A DNA stretch of 64,000 nucleotides, taken from positions 62,001-126,000 of the forward strand of contig JAPMXV010000067.1 of assembly GCA_026936335.1 (NCBI GenBank), in the 5' to 3' direction. Shown here piece by piece: positions 28,168-40,102 of the stretch. Made by a program: the position numbers and the translations under genes. Origin of the DNA: Mantamonas sphyraenae (lineage: Eukaryota; CRuMs; Mantamonadidae). The notes beneath the pieces are model-generated. The model was not told where the DNA came from. It did no database searches and was given only the letters and a program-made list of their open reading frames with translations. The first letter of the stretch is position 1, and each line of letters begins with the position of its first letter.

Positions 28168-29697
28168 ATGGGCAACAGCAGCAGCAGCAGCAGCAGTAGC
28201 ACCAGCCTGCCGTTTAGCAACACGGACGACGACGACGCAGACACATCCATGCGCACACGGGTGACACTCACGTACAAAGGGTACACCGAGTTCCCCACCA
28301 CCAAGGTCCATGCCGGCGTCAAAGATCTGAACCTTCTGGGCAACAAGCTGCAGTCCCTTCCCGCCGATCTGCTGACCATCCTTCCACACTTGCAGGTGTT
28401 GGATGTCCGTGAGAACAAGTTGCAATCCTTTCCCCAGTTGGATGGGACGGAGGAAGGTCAGCCACACCCGCTCAGCAGTCTTCTCTTGTCCAGCAACGAC
28501 CTGGGCGAGTTTTCCACCACCATGCTGCAGCATCTGCCCTCCTTGACCCTCCTCAAGCTGGACAGGAACAACCGCATCAGCACACTGGAGCTCCAGGAGG
28601 ATGTGGTCCACGAAGCGCTGCAGGAACTCGACGTGCACATGTTGATGCAACTCGACACGGTGCCCAGCGCCCTCCTGCGTGTGTTTCCCTCTCTCGAGCG
28701 CTTGAGACTGCGTGCAACCGCAGTGAAGGACGTCTGTTTGGATGGGGCACCAGGGAAATTGAATCTGCTGGATGTGAGCCGTTGTGAGCTGGAAACGCTC
28801 AGCGAATCGATCTGTGCGCTGCAAGAGCTGACATGGCTGGATGCAGAACACAACCCACGGCTGGCACATGTGAGTGACCATTTGTCAAGCATGGGCCAGT
28901 TGCGCACTCTGAAGCTGGGTCATTGCGCCCTGGAAAGCGTGGACAATGTGGCATGGGAAGATCTGGCCATCACGCACCTGTATCTGGAACACAACCAGTT
29001 GCAGAGCATTCCTGATGGGATGATGACCATGCCGTTGCAGGAACTGCGCCTGGAGAACAATCAGCTGACGGAATTGCCAGGAAAGATGAATGAGTGTGCC
29101 ACGTTGTCCACCCTGGATGTGTCCCACAACCTGTTGGACAGCATGCCTGTGGGCATGGACAACATGCTTGCGCTGAGCAGACTCACCACAGTGGGAAACC
29201 CGTTGACGGAGCTGCCTGAGGAACTGTTGGAGCTCCGTTCGGCAGGAAGCCTCACCATCATCTCCCATCTGCCAGACAAGATTCTGGACAAGGTGTACCT
29301 GTGCGACCGTGTCAGCGCTGCCAACAAGGAGGCGCTGCAGGGCCGGGGTGTCACGCACGTGCTCCGTGTTCTGAATAGCGAGATGGAGATTCCGCACCAG
29401 GAAGTATTCACCATCAAGGTCTTTCCTGTGTCCGATGAAGCGTCCACGGATCTGTTGGCGTTGTTTGAAGAGGCACATGAGTTTATGGACGAGGGTGTGG
29501 AAGCTGGGGGTGTGGTGGTGCATTGCATGGCGGGCATTTCGCGGTCAGCCACGATTGTGATCTCCTATCTGATGGCCAGGCACGGCATGCGCTACGCAGA
29601 GGCTATGGAGCATGTGAAGCAGCGCAGACCCATCATCAGCCCCAACCCTGGGTTCCGAGAGCAACTGAAGCAGTACGAGGCACAGCTTGGCCTGTGA
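28144..29697 (+). CDS. Leucine-rich-repeat dual-specificity protein phosphatase
   Basis: 517 residues from 28144, or 509 from the second ATG at 28168. The second start gives [11 protein letters not shown], a good N-myristoylation signal. Residues about 45-375 contain around a dozen leucine-rich repeats of the small-GTPase-type (LxxLxLxxNxLxxLP; e.g. [29 protein letters not shown]). Residues about 380-517 are a dual-specificity phosphatase domain with the catalytic loop [12 protein letters not shown] (Cys near 460, Arg six residues on) and the general-acid region FPVSDE. It should remove phosphate from Ser/Thr/Tyr of a partner chosen by the LRRs. Such LRR-DSP fusions are known from protists. 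Its 3' end overlaps the convergent coiled-coil gene by 62 bp. Confidence 0.85.
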   Translation: MAKSSQTPMGNSSSSSSSSTSLPFSNTDDDDADTSMRTRVTLTYKGYTEFPTTKVHAGVKDLNLLGNKLQSLPADLLTILPHLQVLDVRENKLQSFPQLDGTEEGQPHPLSSLLLSSNDLGEFSTTMLQHLPSLTLLKLDRNNRISTLELQEDVVHEALQELDVHMLMQLDTVPSALLRVFPSLERLRLRATAVKDVCLDGAPGKLNLLDVSRCELETLSESICALQELTWLDAEHNPRLAHVSDHLSSMGQLRTLKLGHCALESVDNVAWEDLAITHLYLEHNQLQSIPDGMMTMPLQELRLENNQLTELPGKMNECATLSTLDVSHNLLDSMPVGMDNMLALSRLTTVGNPLTELPEELLELRSAGSLTIISHLPDKILDKVYLCDRVSAANKEALQGRGVTHVLRVLNSEMEIPHQEVFTIKVFPVSDEASTDLLALFEEAHEFMDEGVEAGGVVVHCMAGISRSATIVISYLMARHGMRYAEAMEHVKQRRPIISPNPGFREQLKQYEAQLGL

Positions 29698-30571
29698 ACG
29701 GAGGGAGCGAGGCCTCGTGGCGCACGGCACATGTGACCAAGATGCACACAAGCACCACAAACATGGACATAATGTCGATGAGTCGGCGTGTGCGTGTGTT
29801 GATGGGACGCCTCCTCGTGCCAGCAGAGGGATCGTGGGTTGTGGGCTGCGATTGCATGGCGACCACTGCCTGCTTGCGCACTAGGGCCCGCTGTTCGTCC
29901 AATTGCTGTTGAAGATGCAACACAGCAGCGGCTGTGGCTGTGTCGCTTCGGTGGGATGCGAGCGCGGTGGCCTGTTTGCACTCCTGTTGCAGCGCATCGA
30001 TGCGTGCCTGGAGCTGGGAACGGCCCTTGGAGGCCATGGTCCGTTCCTGGAGGATGGCATTGCGAGCAGATTCCACCTGGCTCTCTGCCATGTGCTTCTC
30101 CGTTCGCAATTGGCCATTCTCCATGCGCAAAGAGGCAATCGTCTCGTTCAACGACCTGTTCTCCTCGGCTGCCTCAGCCCACCGGGCATGCAGTGCATCG
30201 TTTGCCTGTCTCTGGGTCTGTTCCGAGCTGGGAGTGAAACGGGAACGCGTCAGGATTCTCCAATGGAATATTTCGAGCAAACAGACGTCCACTCACGCGC
30301 GCAGCTCATCCTGCAGATCGGCACAGGTCACACGCAGGTCGTCCACCTCCTCTGTGTGTGTCTTTTGCTCATTGCGACGCAGTTCGCGTTCCATGGCCAG
30401 GGTGTGTTCTGTGCTGATGAGCACGTCCTTGACGCTTCGCAGTTCCTGCTGGGTGGCCTCCAGCCGACACTCCATGTCACGGACACTGTCACGTATCTCG
30501 TCCACATCCTCCTGGGAAAGCAGGAACATGCCCGAGTCTGCATCATCGTCGTCCGAGAGGGGGGTGGTCAT
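29636..30571 (-). CDS. Coiled-coil protein with C-terminal membrane anchor
   Basis: Exons 30571..30297 and 30227..29636 encode 288 residues. It starts MTTPLSDDDDADSGMFLLSQ and continues as coiled coil through the splice junction (LQDELR joined to ASEQTQRQANDALHARW) to about residue 215. An Arg/Thr-rich patch precedes one hydrophobic helix (MSMFVVLVCILVTCAV, about 242-259). About 28 residues follow it, so it is a tail-anchored or single-pass protein, reminiscent of golgins or SNARE-like tethers, but no named family is recognised. The 3' coding end overlaps the phosphatase coding end by 62 bp on the opposite strand. Its first 38 codons are duplicated at 33483-33595 upstream of an inserted gene. 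Confidence 0.7.
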
Positions 30572-30579
30572 GGGGAATG
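30459..30579. repeat. Flanking direct repeat, copy A (121 bp)
   Basis: This segment is the 5' coding part of the coiled-coil gene (its ATG is at 30571) and matches 33483-33603 with only two visible substitutions, both silent in the MTTPLSDDDD frame. The two copies bracket 2.9 kb containing an unrelated membrane-protein gene. Confidence 0.9.
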
Positions 30580-30585
30580 ATGGGT

Positions 30586-33294
30586 TTATTCTGGTTGGAC
30601 CCGACGGCGGCTGCGTGAGCTGCCGCCCGTGGGTCCAACCAGATCATTCATGCCCTCTCTAGGATGAGTGCGCAGCTCCGGTGGTATGGGAATAGGACTG
30701 CGATCTTGGGTCTGTTGTAGCTCATCATCGACGGGATTCGTGTCGACTTGTCGGACCTCAATCTCATCGTCCTCCTCGCCCTCCTCGGCCCCTTCGTCCT
30801 CATCGTTGGTGACGCGATTCACCACATCTTCGTCATTCCCAACCTGAGCAAGCACGGCTTGTTCCGGGTCAGCACACGTCGCTGTGAAGCGCAGGGAGTT
30901 TGGGGCTTCCTCGCCAGCTTTCTCCATTGCGCTAGCATCTTGTACCATACAGAACGTCATACTTCTGTTGGGCAATGTTCCAGAAATCCCGATCGCTGCC
31001 TTGTGCGGCAAGTCGATTGCTGGGTTGTCAATTCTCTCACCCTTTGTCGTCATCTCCACAGAGACCCACATCGGCTTCGTACCTTCCATTCCAAACCGGA
31101 TTTTGCTTAGATCCATCTTCGACAAGCGCGTGTTTGAGCTCGAACGAAGCCCACCAAACGAGTACAGCGTGGTACCGTCAACAGCAAACGAGGCCATGCG
31201 GCTCGGAAGGTCAACGTCGAAACTAATATGCCCACTCGTAACCAGATATCGGACATACATCGACGCAGTGTGAAGCACAAGCACGCATGGATGGCCATCG
31301 TCGTTTAGGAAGCAAAGAATTGCCTCAGCACCAATCAGATTGTTGTCTTCGAACCTCATGTTCAACGCCATGTCTCTATCATCTTGACAGTCCAGCGTAT
31401 AGAATGTGTCGTAATTAACAACAGCAACGGTGGTGGAGATTTGCCGGTTGCTTGGAATTTCCACCCACACGATGGGCCCATTCGGATGCGAAAGTTCGCC
31501 CACATCGTGCGGAATTTGTCTGTCCAATTGCACAGTCACAAACCCTTCGTTAGCGGAATTTCTTGCACTGATGTACGTGTTGTCCTCGTCCTTCCACCTC
31601 CCAACAAACAAAGGCTGAGTTTTGCGCGGCACAACTGATGGCAATTCGTCCCACCCATGCGTTAAGGATGGTTCCCAGAACTCCTGCTCATTCCAAGCGT
31701 CACACACATTTTGTGCGAGTGGTGAATGGGAATCTCCATCCTGTTCAACCTTAAGCCTGCCGTTGGACACAGCGACCAACAGGAAGTCACCGTTTGGCAA
31801 GGGTGTCGGCCATGGAGGCGAACCCGCGTCCCAACCTTCGAGCCGAGCATCCTTTCTTTCAACGACCTCCACCTCATGCTTCTCCCGAGTTGCCTTGGGT
31901 AGGGTCAGAGGCGTGCCTGTGTCCAAATCCAGGTCAAACTTCTTCCAGCGCGCCCTCACAAGTTCCCACAATTGATTCTGGGAAGCGGTGTGCCCCAGCA
32001 GGTCTTGCATCCGCGCCGAGGGGATGGAAACCTTGCTACTGCTGAGTACGAACACCGCAACAATGGACCGCCTTGTAACCTCCTCTTCCGTCCCGTCAAA
32101 GAATGAGGGAAGACAACCTGCAAAACAACCTTCCCACGCTTCAATGGGGACATCCTCTTTGCCCATGACACTAACGTATTCTGACGTATCGCTGACCTCT
32201 TTCTCATCAAAGAAGCCTTTCACGTTCAGACTCAGTCCTGTGTACGCTTCGAGGGAACTGAGCTGTTTTTCTGTCTCATCTTTGATCGTCGACCAGTCCT
32301 GTTCCATCATCCTTCTTGCCCATCCGCTCTGTTTCACACGCACAGGGTTCTGATTGTCTTGCAGCCAGGAAGTCCTGCATCCACACCAATGGTGGTACTC
32401 ACACCCAGACCTAGTGAAGAGTCCAACGCAAAATGCACCCATGGTGAATGTGTGCGCCACAAGCGCTGTAACACAGAGAATTGGATACGCCTGCAAGCTG
32501 AATCCCATCGATGGAGGGAGCTCACACTTGTACTGGCACTGCGATGGAATAGTCGCAACTTGGCGTTGAAGATCGGTGCCTTTGCAGTCAAACTGCGTTT
32601 TCCAGGTGCCCCAACCATCAACACCATGAATGAGATTCAATGTAATCCACGCCATGGCAGCAATCTCGACGACAAAGAATGCCCACATCGTCCTCACGGT
32701 TGTTGCGTTGATCTGCAATATGTCTGCTTCCCGATTGTCTGCACCCTTTGTCCACCTTGCATGCAAAAAATACCTCCTCTCTTTGATACTGCGAACCAGA
32801 GGGGGCACCCATTGTTTCAAAGCCGACACTTCAACGTCCAGCGACGAGAGCAAGCTTGCACTCTTCACCTCCTCACCCAGCTTTCGCTGAAATGCCAGAT
32901 GCAGGGTTTCTACCAAGCCAAGCAACACAGTGTTCACAGAAAGAAACACTGTGGCAGTGAGACCAACCACAGTGGAGCTAGCCGTCTCGTTGGTGCCGAA
33001 AAACAAGGTACGCATCGGCAACGCGTACGAGTCATTTCCCGTCACCTTCCAGCAAGTGTTTTGCGCAAAAGACGTCTGCTTCTCACACGCATCGTTCAGG
33101 GTGGTGTTGTGACTTGCTTGCACCCAGAAGCACTGGCTCGGCACACCTTGCCCAAGGGATACCAAAATGGCCAACGACGCCACCAGCACCAGAGACGTCG
33201 TCACACGGCAGATGGTGCCCACCCTGAATCGCATGGACATGTCTGCATCCTGTCCGTTCGCCAGCAGGGTCTCCAGTAAGAATGTGCTCATCAT
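30586..33294 (-). CDS. Large predicted multi-pass membrane protein inside a duplication-flanked insert
   Basis: About 902 residues from the first convincing ATG (33294); the frame is open further, to 33570, but there it reads an out-of-phase translation of the duplicated exon. The N-terminal part has several membrane segments (TSLVLVASLAILVSLG, STVVGLTATVFLSVNTVLLGLVE, MWAFFVVEIAAMAWITLNL, ILCVTALVAHTFTMGAFCVGLF) with Cys-rich loops. The remaining ~550 residues look soluble (repeated beta-type stretches such as TLYSFGG and GFVTVQL) and end in an acidic then Arg/Ser-rich tail. I recognise no family. Codon and base use is less GC-rich than in its neighbours, and the simple repeats seen elsewhere are missing. 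It lies 14 bp upstream of the coiled-coil gene on the same strand. Confidence 0.6.
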   Translation of the reverse strand: MMSTFLLETLLANGQDADMSMRFRVGTICRVTTSLVLVASLAILVSLGQGVPSQCFWVQASHNTTLNDACEKQTSFAQNTCWKVTGNDSYALPMRTLFFGTNETASSTVVGLTATVFLSVNTVLLGLVETLHLAFQRKLGEEVKSASLLSSLDVEVSALKQWVPPLVRSIKERRYFLHARWTKGADNREADILQINATTVRTMWAFFVVEIAAMAWITLNLIHGVDGWGTWKTQFDCKGTDLQRQVATIPSQCQYKCELPPSMGFSLQAYPILCVTALVAHTFTMGAFCVGLFTRSGCEYHHWCGCRTSWLQDNQNPVRVKQSGWARRMMEQDWSTIKDETEKQLSSLEAYTGLSLNVKGFFDEKEVSDTSEYVSVMGKEDVPIEAWEGCFAGCLPSFFDGTEEEVTRRSIVAVFVLSSSKVSIPSARMQDLLGHTASQNQLWELVRARWKKFDLDLDTGTPLTLPKATREKHEVEVVERKDARLEGWDAGSPPWPTPLPNGDFLLVAVSNGRLKVEQDGDSHSPLAQNVCDAWNEQEFWEPSLTHGWDELPSVVPRKTQPLFVGRWKDEDNTYISARNSANEGFVTVQLDRQIPHDVGELSHPNGPIVWVEIPSNRQISTTVAVVNYDTFYTLDCQDDRDMALNMRFEDNNLIGAEAILCFLNDDGHPCVLVLHTASMYVRYLVTSGHISFDVDLPSRMASFAVDGTTLYSFGGLRSSSNTRLSKMDLSKIRFGMEGTKPMWVSVEMTTKGERIDNPAIDLPHKAAIGISGTLPNRSMTFCMVQDASAMEKAGEEAPNSLRFTATCADPEQAVLAQVGNDEDVVNRVTNDEDEGAEEGEEDDEIEVRQVDTNPVDDELQQTQDRSPIPIPPELRTHPREGMNDLVGPTGGSSRSRRRVQPE
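30593..30640. repeat. Inverted repeat / hairpin at the left edge of the insert
   Basis: GGTTGGACCC at 30593-30602 pairs with GGGTCCAACC at 30631-30640, with additional GGCGGC/GCCGCC pairing inside. The arms code for the last residues of the inserted gene. GGTTGGACCC occurs once more at 33625-33634, beside the other flanking repeat. Confidence 0.8.
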
Positions 33295-33482
33295 CAAACG
33301 GAAACCACGCTTTGTTGTTGTGGTGGAAAACGCGCACAAAACGTACAGAATCGTGTTCGTCCATTTACCAAAGAAGTGGGGGGATCCGTTGCAGCCCAAT
33401 GTGGCGTGCAGATGCCAGACTCGGTGATTTCGCACACACAACCCTGTGTATGGCCGGGAACGGAATGCCAAGTTGTTTCGCG

Positions 33483-33603
33483 TCCAGCCGACACTCCATG
33501 TCACGGACACTGTCACGTATCTCGTCCACATCCTCCTGTGAAAGCAGGAACATGCCCGAGTCTGCATCATCGTCGTCCGAGAGAGGGGTGGTCATGGGGA
33601 ATG
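33483..33603. repeat. Flanking direct repeat, copy B (121 bp), orphan exon start
   Basis: This is a copy of the first 38 codons of the coiled-coil gene (ATG at 33595, minus strand). The frame leaves the shared sequence after MECRL and stops at 33365. The copy sits 65 bp downstream of the CSN7 stop codon, where the promoter of the coiled-coil gene would be expected before the insertion. Whether it is still transcribed, or spliced onto something, cannot be told. Confidence 0.85.
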
Positions 33604-33660
33604 GAAGGGGGGTTGATCAGATCAGGTTGGACCCAACGACGCCTGTGCTTTGCATTTCAA

Positions 33661-34748
33661 TCAACGACGCCCAATGGAGCCCTCCTCCTCCATCTCTGTC
33701 ATGGCTTGGACACTCTTGCGCACTTCATCCACCTCCTTGGCCATCTTGTCGCGAGAGGCAACGTGTTGCACCCGCTTTGCGTTTGCCTGCTCCACGTTTG
33801 TGTGCAGATTGACAAGGGTGGCATTGGTGGAGTTGAGCCACTCGGAAAGGGTGTCGATGATCTCATCCACGGCTCCCTCGGCCAGATCCCGCCCCATGGT
33901 GGACTGCACCTGCAGGATCTGTGCCCGCTGATCCAGCTTGCCCTTGAGGATGCCTGCATAGATGCCCTCAATCACAAGATCCTCCAGATCTCGCACGTCT
34001 TCCAGCTCCAGCTCAGCCATGAGGTCGGCGTACGGAAGCCTCTGTGAAGAAAGAGGGCGGGTGAAAAGGGGTCAGCGCAACGAATTCCCTCTTCGGGTCG
34101 GAGGGTTGCGTCTGTGTGCGCCACACACACACACACACACACCAGCACACGCGTACCTTGTTGTTCACAGCCATGGACACCATGGTCAGCTGACGCAGCT
34201 TGGTGGTCATTGTGCTTGTGAGTTGCGGCAAGCCTGCTGCTTGCTCTGTGTTTGGGCGAGGATGATGTGTCAGGCTTCTCCCTCCTCTGGGTTTTCAACC
34301 CTTCCCGTCTGGCTGTGTACGCACCTTTGTACTCCGAGTATGTGCCGTATGCAAAGATCTTGAGCAGTGCCACCCACTTGGCACCGTCTCCACCCCCCTG
34401 AGCCAGCTGCAGACGGACGGGAGCGTGTGGAAGGACAGTGTGAGTGGGATTCAGGACTGAGAGCAGGGCTTGGTGCACGCACAGCATGCAAGGGGTGAAT
34501 CCGACACATGTCACAGGAAGGGACGTGTGGAAAGGAAGGTGGTGGAAGGTGGTGGGTGAAGCGTGTGACGGGTGCATGGGGTGGGGAGGAGGGTGGGGAG
34601 GTCCCTGTTGGCAACGCACCTGCTGCACAGGATCCGAATCGAGCAGCTCGCCAAAGACAAAGACAGAGCCGTCGTTGAGGGCATTCTCGACCACACCGGC
34701 CACATCATAGCCATCCTTCAGTTGCTGCACATAATCTTGAATGGACAT
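33661..34748 (-). CDS. COPS7: COP9 signalosome subunit 7
   Basis: Exons 34748..34620, 34406..34325, 34233..34157 and 34041..33661 encode 222 residues matching CSN7. It shows SVFVFGELLD at 30-37, LLKIFAYGTYSEY, LPQLTSTMTTKLRQLTMVSMA, and the winged-helix end of the PCI domain LEDVRDLEDLVIEGIYAGILKGKLDQR, then a C-terminal helix. CSN7 is a PCI-domain scaffold subunit of the COP9 signalosome, which removes NEDD8 from cullin-RING ligases. The third exon could begin one or two codons earlier because of a tandem CAG acceptor. Two of the three donors are GTGCGT. The gene is head-to-head (86 bp) with CSNAP, another subunit of the same complex. Confidence 0.9.
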
Positions 34749-34834
34749 GTTGGTTGTGGTTGGCTGGCTGCGATTGGGCGGCGGGTGTGGACCCAGCAGA
34801 AACCCACACACACACACACACAGCAACACACACC
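34749..34834. promoter_or_regulatory. Bidirectional promoter shared by CSN7 and CSNAP
   Basis: 86 bp separate the two start codons. The interval holds GGCGGCGGGTGTGG and a CA repeat directly in front of the CSNAP start. No TATA box is present. Shared use is inferred from the spacing and from the fact that the two products enter the same complex. Confidence 0.5.
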
Positions 34835-35330
34835 ATGGACAAGTTCCGCTTTGGTATGGGTGGTTTCAACCTCACCGGTGACGGCCTTGTGTCTGGTCTC
34901 GCTGGAAGCAACGCAGCACAGAACATGCTTTCGATGTTTGGCATGACGGGCGGAGGTGGTCTCCAAGCCCAGTTCGCCTTCCTGGACGAGGACATGGACA
35001 CAGAGGCCTCGGACGCCGCTGCGCTGATGGAGAACCCGGAGAAGAAGATGATCCATAGTGATTTCTACCACGGTAAGCAGTACCCAGGGAGCAAACACAG
35101 GTTTTTTGGTGCGCCAAGAGCTGAGAGGGAATTCCAGCTGGGGATTCGACGCCGCACACAGAGGCAGAAAAGCAGCAGAGAGCCTGTCGGAAGTGTTTGG
35201 TGTGCAGGAGCGGGGGCGAGGGTGCATGCGGAGAGGTGTGATGTGTGTGATGGAGTGCCCTGAGCTGACACGGGAGCGCGACCACTGAGCAGAGTTCATC
35301 GACCACTTTGACGACGATGATCTGGAATGA
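34835..35330 (+). CDS. COPS9: COP9 signalosome acidic subunit CSNAP (COPS9)
   Basis: Exons 34835..35072 and 35293..35330 encode 91 residues. The C-terminal third aligns with human CSNAP: LMENPEKKMIHSDFYH, then across the splice junction EFIDHFDDDDLE, versus [29 protein letters not shown] in the human protein. The Phe/Asp-rich end is the part that docks into the CSN3-CSN5-CSN6 interface. The N-terminal 60 residues are Gly/Met/Phe-rich and longer than in animals (57 residues in total). Without the 220-nt intron the conserved tail would be missed. It is divergent from CSN7. The short length leaves some doubt, but motif plus neighbour make a strong case. Confidence 0.82.
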
Positions 35331-35594
35331 GGGGGGAAGTAAAGAGCTTGAGCGTGTTCATAGTCTTCTTCTTTTGTGCTTGGTGCGTGGAGGGTATCAT
35401 CTCTTGCCTATTGGAGAAGGTGTAAGGGTCGGTTGATTGGTTGATGTTGGTATTTTGATTCATTTGGTAATTCATGTTGGGATGGGTTTTGTGTGATTTG
35501 TGTCTCAATCAAAATTTACGGTGTTGTAAGTGTGACGTTGTGGGAGGGGCGGATGCGCAGGGCTATCGAGCCAGTCGGCAACTCGATGGGGATT
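35331..35594. other. AT-richer intergenic stretch after CSNAP
   Basis: About 260 bp with clearly lower GC than the surroundings, including TTGATTGGTTGATG and a TCAATCAAAATTTACGG block resembling the AATCAATCAAAAT after TSC2 at 26347-26360. No gene is seen. It probably holds the CSNAP 3' untranslated region, and then joins the segmental duplication. Confidence 0.5.
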
Positions 35595-37129
<1,535 letters not shown>

Positions 37130-37175
37130 AAGCGTGCAGTGGGTCCCAAATCCCCCTTTCATTCCTTCCTTCCCG

Positions 37176-37998
<823 letters not shown>

Positions 37999-38131
37999 TG
38001 CCTGCCCAACCGATCAAGTGGTGTGTGTGTGTGTGTGATTGTGAGGAGTCCCAGCACAGGTCAGGTGTCTGGAGTGAGAAGCAGTGGTGGCATCAGCGTC
38101 ACGGCAGGCAAACCAACACACCACACTGCAC

Positions 38132-39939
38132 ATGAGCACGACACCAGTCAAGGTGCAACGGCAGGCCAGCATGCCCGAGTCACCCTCCACGCCTCGTACC
38201 AAGGCAATCAACATCACAACAAGTGGCAAGCTGGGTTCGGGAGGACAGTTGGCAAAGACGAGGAAGGAGAGTGTGTTGAATCTGCTGGAGACCCAGGACG
38301 ACCAACTGGAGAGCGAGGAGGCCAAGCGTGACCTGCTTGCTGCCTTGTTTCCCAGTCTCCATGACGAACGCCTCACAGGAAAGATGTCCGAACGCCAGGG
38401 TTCCGTCGAATCCCTGCGGTCGTATGACAAGTACGGATTCCTGACAAGGTGAGTCCCAATTTTCCGTTGACGTTTGCTCGCTTTCGCTCTCTCCCCTCAC
38501 CCGCTGGATGATATCGCTTCCATGCTGACACACTTGTATCCGTGTCACGGCGCTTGCCATGCTGTGTGTGTGTGTGCGTGTGTGCAGTGGTGACGGGTAT
38601 GCAGGGCCGTCCAAGAAGCAGGTCAAGGCCGAGTTGAAGGCTCAGGAAGAGTGGCTGGAGGTGGTGCGAGACTACAAGGTCTGGCAGGTGGACAAACCCA
38701 AGAAGTTGAAGAAAAAGGTGCGCGCAGGCATCCCTGCGTCCATGCGCACGATGGTGTGGCCTCTGTTGGCCGACGTGGCATCGTTGAAGGAGGAGACGCC
38801 CGATTTGTTTGAGGTAAGCGAGCTCGGGGAATCCAAAGCCACCATGGGACAAACGCTGACATGCTCGCCCCATGGCCATGCCACGACACCACAATTGCAT
38901 TGGACGCATGCGCGATGGTGACATGGTTGGTGTGACACAGCAATTGTTGTCACAAGACATCCCCAAAGTGACGGATGAGCAGATTTGCAAGGACATTCCG
39001 CGGACGTTTGCTGGCCACGAACTGTTCCAGCAGGAAAGGTCGCAGTCGAGCAACAGCACAAGCACACGGTACACAGAGGATGGGATGGGCACAGAGTACG
39101 CCAACAAGGCGGGACAGTCTGCGTTGTACAATGTGCTCAAGGCGTATGCAGCGTATGACCCCGAGGTGGGGTACTGCCAGGGAATGAGCTTTGTGGCCGC
39201 CGTGCTGCTGATGCACCTGTGCGAAGAGGACGCCTTTTGGGTGTTGACACGCATGTTGTCTCGTCTGCACATGCGTGGCCTGTACCGTGAGAGCATGCAG
39301 TCGTTGCGGATGTACATGAGTGTGTTTGAGGACATGTTGGGCGAGCTGTGTCCGCGTCTGGCGGCCTCGTTTGAGAGCATGGGGGTGAACGTGTCCATGT
39401 TCACCACCCAATGGTTCATGACCGTCTTTACCTACAGTTGGCCCTTTGCGGTGGCCCTGCGTGTCTTGGATGCCCTCCTCAGCGAGGGTCTCAAGGTGGT
39501 CTTTCGCGTGGGGCTGGCCTTTTTCAAACGCCACGAGCGGGAGCTGTGTGTCAAGAGCATGGAGAAACTGTGTATGAGTATGAAGGAGCTGCCCATGCAG
39601 TATGCAGACAACCCGGAGCCTCTGTTCAAGACGGCGTACGGCTTGCGCATCTCACGCAGGCAGCTGGAGAAGTTCCAAGACAAGTTTAAGGACAACGAAG
39701 AGGCAGAGAGGGCGGCCATTGAGGAGCAACGCAGGTTGTATCACAAGCAGAAGGAGGAGAGGGAACAGAGGCAGCAGGCAGAGTTGGAGGAGGCCAGGAG
39801 GCAGGCCGAGGTGGCTGCACAGGAGGAGAGGGACGAGAGAGAGCGGCAGTTGATGATGGACGAATCTGAGCAAGAGGTGGACGAGGAGGAAGAAGAGGAA
39901 GAAGGGGAAGAAGAGCATGGGGACGAGCCGGAAGATTGA
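38132..39939 (+). CDS. TBC-domain Rab GTPase-activating protein
   Basis: Exons 38132..38448, 38588..38813 and 38941..39939 encode 513 residues. The N-terminal 105 residues are Ser/Thr/Lys-rich. The TBC domain spans about 148-390: VRAGIPASMRTMVWPLLA, then ICKDIPRTFAGHELF with the catalytic arginine finger, YCQGMSFVAAVLLMHL with the glutamine finger, and the helical C-lobe (FTYSWPFAVALRVLDALLSEG). A long charged coiled coil and an acidic tail close the protein, as in EVI5/TBC1D-type Rab-GAPs. Dual-finger residues are intact, so it should stimulate GTP hydrolysis on a Rab; which Rab is unknown. An in-frame ATG at 38084 could extend the N-terminus by 16 residues. Confidence 0.9.
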
Positions 39940-40102
39940 AGAAATGTGCAGGCATTGTTCATCTTCCCTCTCCACACACACACACACACACACACATATG
40001 TGCTCCACCGAAGAAATCCCCATCATCAAAGCCGTGGATTGATGACACAGAGTTGGGCGATGATGCGTTGCGCACCGGGAAACAAAAGGAACCCCGGCGT
40101 GC

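Noticed and set aside
33295..33570. N-terminal extension of the inserted membrane protein
   Set aside because: Its first 28 residues are an out-of-phase translation of the duplicated coiled-coil exon, so an upstream start would be accidental, though a spliced chimera is not excluded.
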